The notes under the pieces were generated by a model. The model searched no databases and was not told the origin of the DNA. It was given only the letters and a program-made list of their open reading frames with translations. Shown one piece after another: positions 44,055 to 53,419 of a stretch of DNA of 64,000 nt. The translations under genes and the position numbers were made by a program. Location: the NCBI GenBank assembly GCA_038503035.1, contig JAVSML010024020.1, positions 62,001 to 126,000 on the forward strand, in the 5' to 3' direction. Origin of the DNA: Crocodylus rhombifer. Taxonomy: Eukaryota > Chordata > Crocodylia > Crocodylidae. Numbering within the stretch: the first letter of the stretch is position 1; each line of letters opens with the position of its first letter.

Positions 44055-45697
44055 TGGAGGAAGTTGCATGAGCCTCATTGGTGGCTTTGCTTAAGGAAAT
44101 GACAGGGATGGAGAATCCCAGGTAGGATAAGGATAGGTTGAGACCTGCCTAGAGTGACCCGGGAACTGTACCCAATCATTGGGCTAGGTTTGCTACTGCT
44201 GCCTGGGGTAAGCTCAGGAGGGGATGTCTGTCATGGCTGTTAGACACATACCTGTGGTTAGGGGCCAAAGAGAATGCCCAGCTCCAGGAAAAGGTCACCC
44301 AGCTCAGTGAGGAGTTAGAAGACATGAGAGATTCCAACAGCATGGTGTGCAAGGCTATGCAAGCTATACATAGCCACTTGGAAGCATTAGAAGGGAGGGA
44401 AGGAATTATGATTGCACACATGGCCACTTCCCTCCAGAAGGGGGTGCAGTTAGCACAGGCTGTGCAGCCATCCTTCCATACGTGTCTGTATAGAGATAAA
44501 CCAGAAGTTGAGCTCCGGGAAGATCAAAGGGAGGAGACTGATGGAGAGGAGGAGATTGATGATGAGCCTGGTACTGAACCACCCCTGTATATCCTTGCCC
44601 AGAGGGAAGAACCTAGCCAGGTCTTCCCCGCCCGGAGGGAGGAACTCAGCCCAGTTTTTCCCACAGTGATAACTCATTCAGGGCCACAAAGAGAGAATCC
44701 ATGAACAGACCTGCATTCCTTTACCCGTGCTGAGATTAAAAATATACAAAAGCAGCATAAATTCAAGCCAGAAGAGCCAGTAATAGACTGGCTAGTTCAA
44801 ATGTGTATTGAAAAGAAGGCATTTACAATTTCAATTAATAGAGCCAAATTAGCACAAATTGTTTTGTGCCCTAAACTAGTTAAATCAGTTTGCAAGAAGT
44901 GATAAAAATATTACTTTGTTTTCTGCTGTGCTCCAAGTCACTGCAGCCAGTTATGGTTATATGGAAGAAGAGCTTAACCCTGCCCCTCGGGCCTGGGCTG
45001 ATTTTGAAGAGGATATCCACTGCTTGTATCAGTTAGCATTAACTGAAATCATTTGCGCAGCAGTTCGGTCTCACACGCTAGATGCAGAAATTGTGACACC
45101 ACCATTGTGTAGGAGGTTTTGCCGAAGAGCACCCATAGAGTGCACCTCAGCCCTGTTGGCCTTGGAGCCAGAGGCAGTGAATCACCCAGTAAGAGATGCG
45201 ACCCAGCGATTAGTGCAGCTTTTACCCATTTTTGAGAAGCCAAGGCTTACCAAGCTGATGAAAACTATGGCAGTGGCCTCAGAGAAAGATAAACCCCCTG
45301 ATCCCCACCTCCACCCCCCGAATGGTTGAGAAAAGCCAGGAAAGGCTGGCCCAAGACTCCGCAAGCAAAAATGTGGAAAGACTCATTAGATGCCTGTTTC
45401 AATAAAGTGCAAATCAATAGACTGCCCACTAATGTCTTGCAAGAGCTGTGGGCTAAACTCTGTACCAAAAGGGCAAGACCAAAAAAGGGGCCTTCTGCAC
45501 CACCAACAGTGTCACCAGGGGGGATTCTCTGCCCTGAGGTCAAAACTGTCAATTTTCCCAGGCACATGTGGGGCCACCAGCTGTTACCCCACCTGATCAT
45601 GTGGCCTAGGGAATCCGGCCAGCCCAACGCCCCAAAAAAGGCAATGGGGGCAGTAGCAAGCTGGAGACCAGTATCTAAAGTTAATATTGATGCCTAA
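44055..45697 (+). pseudogene. Broken endogenous retroviral gag
   Basis: Three blocks of open frame (44324-44704, 44916-45329, 45326-45697) follow the primer-binding site in gag position. They are separated by stops and shifts. The first is acidic and proline-rich; the later ones have a capsid-like mixture of Trp, Leu and Lys. I do not see an intact zinc-knuckle. The gene cannot make a full protein as it stands. Relationship to a named retrovirus genus is not determined. Confidence 0.6.
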
Positions 45698-45719
45698 TTC
45701 AGATACCTGTACAGGTTCA

Positions 45720-46090
45720 GTTAAGTAAAAGTGAAAAGTCAGTTGATATGTTATTAGACATGGGTTCCCAGATTTGCGTTTTAGATTCCACAGATTAAAA
45801 GGGAGAGAAAGGAACCCCTTATCAAGTAATTAGAGTTGGAGGCACCAGCCGTCCAGAACATCTGGTCTGAGCAACCTTCATGTTACCTAATGGCTCTAAG
45901 GTAATAGTGGCAGCAGTAATACTTAAAGAGAAAACAAACTTACTGGGACTTAATGTACTAAGAGGACAATGGTTTGTCCTTGAACAAGAGAAATGGCAGT
46001 TTGGGTGCACAGTGCCTCACTGAGAACCAAAAGAAACAGCTATAACAGCTGTAACTCGATGTAGCATGATCTAAACCCAGGAGATTGAGT
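45720..46090 (+). pseudogene. Broken retroviral aspartic protease region
   Basis: A hydrophobic-Leu-Leu-Asp then Gly-Ser motif occurs near 45751-45780. The Thr of the catalytic Asp-Thr-Gly is replaced by Met. A C-terminal LLGLNVLRG-type stretch follows near 45935-45967. Stops interrupt it at about 45797 and 45868. Past 46100 no reverse transcriptase, integrase or envelope is recognisable, so the provirus is truncated or too decayed. Confidence 0.55.
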
Positions 46091-46099
46091 GAGACCCTA

Positions 46100-48460
46100 A
46101 AATCCAAGTTTCCAATTTCAAGAGCACCTGCCTCAACATTACAATATTTGTTAAAGTTGATTACCTTTGTCTCCTTTATGCGGCATGTATGATCTCAGTT
46201 CCACATATTTTTCTCCACCCAAGGAATTTAAAATCTGGTCTAAATTTATGAGTTTCCCAGATGGAAATGAAGCTGAACAGATATTATGTAGTTAGATGTC
46301 TACAAAACTGTTCTGGATTTTTTGTGACCATACACAAAAGCTAAAATCTAGCTATACTGGGATATATCCATGCCAATATGGAGGTACATAAGGAATTCTG
46401 ATATCTTAGTGGCTGCTGGGTTAGAGTGGAAAAGGATTATGCTTGGTGGCTTATCCAGCTAAAAGCCACATAATGCCACTTTGTTATATTAGAGCCAGAC
46501 TATGACATGGTCCATAAAGGAACAGAACAAGCACAAAATGTGTATATTTCCACTCCCTAACTGCCCCCCCCCAAAAAAAAGCACCCTGAAAATAAAGTAT
46601 GCTATATTTTTAAGCGGAAAATAAAATACTGCAAAATGGTAGAATTTCACTTAAAATTGAATTATATGGGATTTCCCACACACACACTTTTCAACCCCAA
46701 AATTAGAGGGTTTTAACTTTCAGCAAAACGTTTGTTCATTTTACCATGACCTAAAAAAACATTTTCAATATTATGTTTTTCAATGGAAAGTAGGATTTTC
46801 ACCTTACATGTTTTTAAAATACATATAAACAAATGTATTTTTGATAAATACTTTTCTGAGTGATGGGAAGTGGGGTGGAACCTGGCCACTCCTACACTTG
46901 ATCGGAAGTCCCCAGATCATCCTCTGCTCCTCTTGATGTACTTAACAGGCAGCTGGGAGGGGGAGGTATATGCGCCCAGGGTGATTGATAACCGAAGGGC
47001 TTCTAGTTCTCTAGGTCACTGAACTTAGCTTCAGAAGGTGGAGGGCTCTGGCTTCTGCTCCAGCCTTTACTGGTGTTTCTGCATTTGGCTGTCACTGGGC
47101 AAAAAGAGCTATAGCAGGTATATTTTATACCAGTAATTACAGGGGAAGTTTGTCTGGCAGTGAGAGGAACTGTCCAGGAAGTTTGTAATACAGCAGCCAA
47201 TTGAGCCGTCACTTTCTAGACAAAGAACCTGTGTCCTCCTACAAGTATTCCTGTACATCTCTCCCAAAACTGATTTAAAGAAAACAAGCAATATGACTAT
47301 TAGCTCACTGTTATGAGCTCATTTATTTTTCCTAACAATTCCCTGTAGGTTTTAGGGAAATTCTAAAAACTCTTCTTCAACTCATCCCAAAGTACTAGGA
47401 GTCATCAATGCAAGTGAAAAGAGGAAAATCTTTCTTACAGAGGTAGGAATGAAAAGAAAACATTTAAAATGTGTTGGAGAAAGTGCTTAAACCTGCAATT
47501 TCCATAGGAGAATGAGGGATTTAGGTGCTCAATTTCCATTAACTTTGCTTTGAAAACATCAGCCTATGAATGCAAAGGTAAACAGGCAGTTGTTTTACAA
47601 GCTTTGGTCATTTATAATGTGGGTGTTTTTGGAGATAAAACTAGAGAATATGGAACAAAGGGTTGTTGGGTCAGTGGGGAGAATGTTAATAAAATGGTTA
47701 CATCACCTTGTATTTGAATACCATTCTCTAAAATCCAGCCTAAATGAAGTGTAGTAGGAGGTGAAAGAAGCTCTTCAACCTTGCTTAAGGACAAAGCCCC
47801 AAATTTCATTGCATATAAAGCAAGAAAGGCTATATTATGTTGTAGAGGACGAAGAGGGAACACTGTATACGTCCATGTAATTCCTTGATTTTTTACATTT
47901 TTCATAGACTTGCCATGTGATATTAGGCAAGTCACACTGGGGAAAAATAAACTAAAATAATAATAAATCAACAAAATAAACAATGAAATAATGTATAATG
48001 ATAATAAGGTCATAAATTAATTAGCTGTATCTCAACTGACCTTCAGTAAGACGTAGGCACATAGAGTCAGAATTCTAAAAGTCTTTAAGTGTTTGCTAAA
48101 AATGAAAAATTTGAGTTAGTGACATTTTCAAAAGCATGCTAAGTACTAATTTTACCTCCAACTGATTCCATGCAAGTTAGGTTTCTAACCTTTGTGAGAC
48201 TGTTAGAAAAATTGTCTGTTGTGTGCTTTGTTGCATTTTTTGTGGTAGCTTAGGAACTTTTTAAAAAATCAGGTTTTAACTCCTTTTCGAAAATGGCATG
48301 AAGGGTCCTTCAAGAACTTTTTAAATATGGCATCCTCAATCCCTTTGTGCTTCTGTTCTCATCTATAACACATTATGTTGTACATTAAGATTTGTAAATG
48401 CCTTGTACCAGGGACCATTTGTAACTCCATCTATACTTAGTACAAAGTACTTGACTGAGA
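46100..48460. other. Intergenic DNA with old repeat traces
   Basis: 46570-46860 has AAAATG/CATTTT words in both orientations, like an old fold-back repeat. 47900-47945 (TGCCATGTGATATTAGGCAA, then GTCAC) resembles the 3' half of a MIR SINE. Otherwise nothing is assigned. The 133-codon minus frame at 47612-48013 lacks motifs. Confidence 0.35.
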
Positions 48461-48465
48461 CTCTA

Positions 48466-48661
48466 GGGCTGTGTCTACATTAATTTTTAGCTGCTACTTC
48501 ACAGTAGCAATGACCTGCTATGCAGTAGCTTGTTACTACTGTGTAGTAGCATCACCATCATGGTTTGTGCCCAGCAATGCTACAACATTATAGCAACTAG
48601 CTATGGCTCAGTAGCTCATTGCTACTGTGACGTAGTATCTCATATACATGCAGTCTAGGCC
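48466..48661. mobile_element. MITE rich in CAGTAGCAATGA inverted words
   Basis: The left half (GGGCTGTGTCTACATT, then CACAGTAGCAATGACCTGCTATG) and the reverse complement of the right half (GGCCTAGACTGCATG, then CACAGTAGCAATGAG-CTACTGAGCCATAG) correspond, so the 196-bp unit folds back. Non-coding. No clear target duplication. Confidence 0.6.
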
Positions 48662-48669
48662 ATGCAAGA

Positions 48670-49584
48670 ATTTAAATAAGGGTAATATGTGTTTGGCCAT
48701 CTGTGAGATAGAGTGGCAGTGAAAGAGGGGTAATATCAGACCAGTATGGCAGAGTGTGGTGTCCCCCTTCCAGGTTTTAGACATTGCATCCTCTCTCAGT
48801 GAAGACAGTTCCTTTTTTCGTGGGCTAGGGACTTTCTTACAGTTTAATAAAAATGAAAATGCACAAGTAAGCTACTGTCGTTTGGAGGTAGAACTATTCA
48901 GTGTCTCAGGGTCCCTTTGAGTACTATTTTATTCTGTTTGGAAAATGAGAGTCAGGAAGAAATCAGATCTTGAGATATAAAAACCCCACTGACTATGTCT
49001 GAGCAAGACCTGGATAAGCCTCAGGCTTTTCCTGACCCTTAGTACAGTGCAGAAGTGTTGCCTAAGATGTTGTTCATTGTTGTTCTAGGACAAAATAGGA
49101 AAACTATTAAAAAGTATCCAAATGTTGAAAAATCCATAGCTTCTATTTGATTGTTGTCATGCATGCAGTGTAATCATCAACTCATTTTCAAAGTAATTAT
49201 AAAGCAGGACTGAAATTCTAATGGCATTGTGACTAAATTAAGAGTTCTTACATGGACTTGTTAAACCTATCTGTCTCTCTATATATGTTGATATATGTAT
49301 AAATCCCTCCACTCATCTTTCTCTATGCTCACCCAACTCTGCTCTTGAGTGGACCCTCATATTTATAAGCTATACACAGAAATTCCCCTTGTACTAAAGG
49401 TGTATTTTACAAAAGAAAAACAGAGAAAAAACATCCATGTTTGTTTAATCAACAACTTTCCTTTCCTTCCTTTCCTTTCATCTCCTACTTAAATTTGTAT
49501 TTTGAACAAACATAAAATATAGTAAAAACACAAAATTTAGAAAACTATAATACATTCATTTGGAAACCAAACATGAGGTAAACG
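48670..49584. other. Intergenic DNA, nothing recognised
   Basis: AT-rich sequence with no open frame of note and no repeat that I can name. Confidence 0.4.
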
Positions 49585-49676
49585 TCTGAGTCAAAAGGCA
49601 ATGTGGGCTAGTGGATAAGGTTCTAACCTCAGTTCTTCAGTTGACCTACATTATGACCTTGGAAAAGTCACTCTAC
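49585..49676 (+). repeat. MIR-type SINE, interrupted on its right
   Basis: GTGGGCTAGTGGATAAGGTT with CTAACCTCAG, then TGACCTTGGAAAAGTCACTC, is the order of a MIR: tRNA-like head, core and the CCTTGGGCAAGTCACTT-type segment. It stops at 49676, where the GC-rich element begins. Confidence 0.65.
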
Positions 49677-50417
49677 GGCCTCACCCAGACGAACTTGGAT
49701 GTGCAGTATGTGGCACTGCAGACCTGTCTGTGATGCCACAAAATGCACATGCAGGCATACCCCAAGCTGCTACCTTGCAGTGTGTGGCAGGGGGAGGCAT
49801 GAATAACACGTACCCCCAGAGGCTGGGAGCATGGCAATTGCCTGCAGTTGGCAGCAGTTGGGGGTGGGGGCATGGTAGCAGCAAGCAGGGAGCTCCTGCA
49901 GGCGGCCACAGTGGTGTTGGTGGTGCTGGGGTGAGCAGCGACCATCCACAGGCACCACTGGCAGTGTCGGCGGTGCTTCTGCCAGGGGGTGTAACGCCAA
50001 TCTCAGGGGGTGCACGTGCACCCACATGCACCCCACGGAGGGGGGGATTTATCCCCAGGGAGATCCTGACGTCAAAAAAACCCATGCCAAAAAAAAAGTC
50101 AGGTGGCACACATAAGAGCATCATGTGCCACCCAAAACTGGAGCCTGGCTGGCCAGCACCGCACTCCAGCTGTGGGCCAGGCTCCCAGCTACAGTATTGC
50201 AACCGCAGCTCCCTGAGGCTCCCAGGAAGCCAGGTAAGGCTGGTGGGGCCAGCACAGTTTCTGGCCCCAGCCTCCCCTACCCCACTCGGGGTAACCTGCT
50301 TTGTGCCAGAGCATATGTGGCATGGGCATTTCCTGGGGATGACTAGCAGTGGCACGAAGTATGCCACTGCAACTTGTCCCTGGGGAAACAAACCTCCACA
50401 CTCATGTGGATGCAGCC
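49677..50417 (+). mobile_element. GC-rich non-autonomous DNA element, copy 1, TSD TAC
   Basis: Ends are imperfect inverted repeats: GGCCTCACCCAGACGAAC at the left, and the reverse complement of the right end, GGCTGCATCCACATGAG. TAC flanks both sides (49674-49676 and 50418-50420), a 3-bp target duplication. The last 160 bases match 57228-57387 closely (GGCCCCAGC, CCAGAG, TTGTCCCTGG, GGATGCAGCC). Long open frames of 236 codons on both strands reflect GC-rich sequence, not genes. It lies about 400 bases before OR-5. Confidence 0.7.
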
Positions 50418-50782
50418 TACATGACTATGTTTTTCTTTAAATTTGAGCTAAGTGTACTGATGCATTCTTGGAAAGTTCATATGCACAGGTTGGAAAACAA
50501 AGAAATATTGGAATTATTGAATTCAGACTTAATTCTGAGAGCTATTGTTTGGGGACATACTCTTTGATGTATACAGTTCCCTATTCAAAAATAAAGTTTA
50601 GGGTTTTTTTGGAGGGAGGGAGGTTATTTGTTTTGTTTTGCTTTTTTGGGTATGATGAAAGTTGTCGCTGAAACAGCATACATCTCCTACATAGTGGAGT
50701 ATATAGATCAGAGAGGTTTGCTTACTAGTTCTCCTCTAATGACCATTAATTTATCTTCTTTGAGAACATTTTGTTTCTATCA

Positions 50783-50802
50783 TTTATCTGCTTTGTCTTC
50801 AG
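50783..50802 (+). promoter_or_regulatory. Likely 3' splice site before OR-5
   Basis: TTATCTGCTTTGTCTTCAG ends at 50802, a good acceptor. The next ATG (50808) is in frame with the receptor, and a second (50841) aligns with the start of OR-3. Confidence 0.6.
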
Positions 50803-50840
50803 GCTTCATGACTACACCAAAAGTCAACAAAGCTGAGGAG

Positions 50841-51791
50841 ATGAAACAAAAAAACCAGACTTGCATGACTGAGATTGTGTTCCTGGGATTCTCAGACTTC
50901 CACGAAATCCAAGTTCTGCTCTTTGTGCTGGTGTTAGCCTTCTACATGGTGGCCCTCCTGGGGAACACACTGATAATTATCGTCACAGTGACCCATCCAA
51001 TTCTTCATGCGCCCATGTACTTTTTCCTCAGGAACTTGTCTTTCTTGGACATTGGCTTCACCTCTGCTATAGCCCCCAAACTGCTAGTGAATCTGCTCTC
51101 AGAGATCCAGACAATATCCTTCACAGGCTGTGGCGTTCAGATGTTTTTCTTTCTTCTCTTTGGCCTCACAGAGTGCTGTCTGCTCTTTGTCATGGCGTAT
51201 GATCGATATGTGGCTATATGCAGACCCCTGCAATATACTTTCAAGATGAACCAGAAGTTTTGCACTCAGATGGCTGCTTTTTCATGGACTATTGGAATAC
51301 TAGTAGCTTTTGGACAAACAATTTCAATATTTACTCTGCCTTACTGTGGTTCCAACCAAATGAATCATTTCTTTTGTGACATTTCCCCTCTGCTAAGACT
51401 AGCCAGCACTGACACCTACAGGAATGAAGTTTCTGTTGCCACAGTCACCATTGTCTTCATTCTGGTCCCTTTTTTGCTCATCCTCTTGTCCTATATCTTC
51501 ATCATCTCCACAGTCCTCAGAATGCCCTCAGTAGAGAGCCAATACAAAGCCTTCTCCACCTGCTCATCACACCTTATTGTAGTTTCTGTTTTCTATGGTA
51601 CCGCCATATTTACTTATGTGAGACCCAAAACTATGTATTCTCCAGATGGTGACAGGCTTCTCTCCCTGATGTATACAATAGTGACACCATCAGTTAACCC
51701 CATTGTCTATAGTTTAAGGAACAAGGAAGTGAGGGTTTCTCTTAGGAAATCAATAGGAAGGAAAACATTATTTCAGGGTCAATGGGCATAA
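50841..51791 (+). CDS. OR-5: class II olfactory receptor, family 10-like
   Basis: An intact 316-residue odorant receptor. Seen: glycosylation site NQT at 5, FLGFSDF (14-20), GN (41-42), PMYFFL (58-63), Cys97, MAYDRYVAIC (118-127), FFC with Cys179, SY (217-218), KAFSTCSSH (236-244) and SVNPIVYSLRN (284-294). As in OR-3, the loop-2 cysteine in the LKL-C context is replaced (LRLASTDT). The frame stays open upstream to 50628, but that part crosses the splice acceptor. ATG 50841 (MKQKNQTC) is chosen because it aligns with OR-3 (MGTTNQTC) and has a better context. ATG 50808 would add 11 residues and is the first ATG after the acceptor, so it is a real alternative. AATAAA lies 16 bases after the stop (51808-51813). 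Confidence 0.94.
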   Translation: MKQKNQTCMTEIVFLGFSDFHEIQVLLFVLVLAFYMVALLGNTLIIIVTVTHPILHAPMYFFLRNLSFLDIGFTSAIAPKLLVNLLSEIQTISFTGCGVQMFFFLLFGLTECCLLFVMAYDRYVAICRPLQYTFKMNQKFCTQMAAFSWTIGILVAFGQTISIFTLPYCGSNQMNHFFCDISPLLRLASTDTYRNEVSVATVTIVFILVPFLLILLSYIFIISTVLRMPSVESQYKAFSTCSSHLIVVSVFYGTAIFTYVRPKTMYSPDGDRLLSLMYTIVTPSVNPIVYSLRNKEVRVSLRKSIGRKTLFQGQWA

Positions 51792-51807
51792 GAAGTTGAT
51801 TCTCATT

Positions 51808-51813
51808 AATAAA
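51808..51813 (+). terminator. Possible poly(A) signal of OR-5
   Basis: Exact AATAAA just after the stop codon. The closeness would give a very short 3' UTR, so a later site may be used instead. Confidence 0.35.
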
Positions 51814-52074
51814 ACATAAACGGTCTTAGGTGATCTGTCTTGGGTAATTTATGAATTAGGGTCAACATGGAGATTCCATATGAAGGTCAGTGTCAGATTG
51901 CTGACTCCAAGACTCAAATAGTGTCACTAGTAACAAGAAATGTTGGATTGGGAAAGACTTGAGACCAGATTTTGGGAACAAAATGCTGAATTCAATTTCA
52001 CCTAACAGACAGGGTACTGTTTCTGAGTTACCCTGGTAGAGTGGCCTAAATGAAGTGCAGTGGAAGACAGGCCC

Positions 52075-53416
52075 TTTTTGTGAAAAAGGCTAACAGCATT
52101 GCTTTAGTAGAAGCATTTTCAGAAGATCAAGGAACTGATTCATCAGCTCGATTCAGTGCTGTTGAGGTCACATCTGGAATACTGTGTGCTAGGGATATGT
52201 GAAGCAGGCCTTATTTGATTTGGATTCAGCCCAAATCGGGGACATTGATTTGATTAGTTAATTCAGATCACTGTCCCTGATTTGATTTGGCCGAACCTGA
52301 ATATGAAGATTTGATGCTGATTTGGAAAATCAGCGATTCAGCCATAGACACAGTTTTAAATGTTTTTTTAACATACCTCAAGGTACCAGCATGGCTTGTG
52401 AACGCTGTGATGCTAGGGTGGATGGAGCATCCCACAGGAGTGCAGGGAGCCCCCATGTGCTTGGCAGTGAACCCAGAAGTGGACTGGAAATACTGGTGCC
52501 CCCTGGCTCGGCAACCAGCCATGGGGAGACCCTGGGTGCCCCCCGGCCCAGGAAGCACCAGTCACCGAGCTGGGGAGGACACAGGGGGGCCCTCCTGCAT
52601 GTTCTCTGGAGGACCCTGAAATGAACCACTTCCGGGTCTGATGCCAATTGTGCTGGGGACCTCTCCATGCTCCTGTGAGACACTCCATCTGCCCCAACAT
52701 CACAGCATTCATGAGCTGCCTGCTACCTAGAGGTATGCAGAAAAAACATTTAAAGCTGTCTCTATGTCCGAATCACCAAATTTTTCTGAATTGATTCGGA
52801 GAATTCTGATTTGATTTAGAGAGATTAAAGGGTCCTTGGGTTCAATTCAGATTCAGGGATTCAGTCACCAAGTTGGGCTGAATCAGGGACTGAAGCTTCA
52901 CACAGCCCTACTGTGTACAGTTTTGGGGCCCCCACTATAGAAAGGATGTGGACAAGATGGAGAGAATCCAACAGAAGGCATGAGAATGGTTAGGGGGCTA
53001 TGGCACTTACGAGGAGAGGCTGAGGGAACTGGCTTTATTTAGTCTGCAAAACAGAAGATTGAAGGGGGATTTGATAGCAGGCTTTTACATGAAGTTGGGT
53101 TGGAAAGAGGATAGCACTGGACTGTTCTCAGTGGTGGCAGATGTCAGAACAAGAAACTATGGTCTCCAGTTGCAGCAAGGGAAGTTCAGGTTAGATATTA
53201 GGAAAAACTTTCTCATGAGAAAGGTAGTAAAGCACTGAAGCAGGTTACCCAGAGAGGCAGTAGAATCTCTATCCTTGGAGCTTTTTAAGACCTGGGTAGA
53301 CAGAGCCTTGGCTGGGATGATGTAGTTGGGGCTGGTCCCACTCTGGGCTCGTGTTTGGACTAGATGATCTTCTGAAGTCCCTTACAACCCAAATTTTCTA
53401 TAATTCTATGATTCTT
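52075..53416 (+). mobile_element. CR1 LINE copy C, 3' end, split by a hAT insertion
   Basis: The left part (52075-52189; AAAGGCTAACAGCATTG to CATCTGGAATACTGTGTGC) and the right part (from 52911; CTGTGTACAGTTTTGGGGCC) join into one CR1 3' segment if the insertion is removed. It ends with GACTAGATGATCTTCTGAAG and a TTCTATAATTCTATGATTCT tail, the standard CR1 3' signature. Only the last part of the reverse-transcriptase ORF and the 3' UTR are present, with stops. Confidence 0.85.
52190..52910 (+). mobile_element. hAT-type non-autonomous element nested in CR1, 8-bp TSD
   Basis: The left end TAGGGATATGTGAAGC and the right end GCTTCACACAGCCCTA are inverted repeats with few mismatches; further inside, ATTCAGCCCAA-TCGG and CCAAGTTGGGCTGAAT also correspond. 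Flanks are CTGTGTGC (52182-52189) and CTGTGTAC (52911-52918), an 8-bp duplication with one mismatch. The interior is GC-richer and has no transposase. Confidence 0.85.
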
Positions 53417-53419
53417 ACC

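Noticed and set aside
46100..46560. Retroviral pol after the broken protease
   Set aside because: I looked for reverse-transcriptase and integrase motifs in all frames and saw none that I could defend.
49681..50440. 236-codon open frames on both strands
   Set aside because: Both lie inside the GC-rich transposable element and mirror each other; neither has a recognisable domain.
50628..50807. 60-residue upstream extension of OR-5
   Set aside because: It crosses the TTGTCTTCAG acceptor at 50802 and has no receptor-like sequence.
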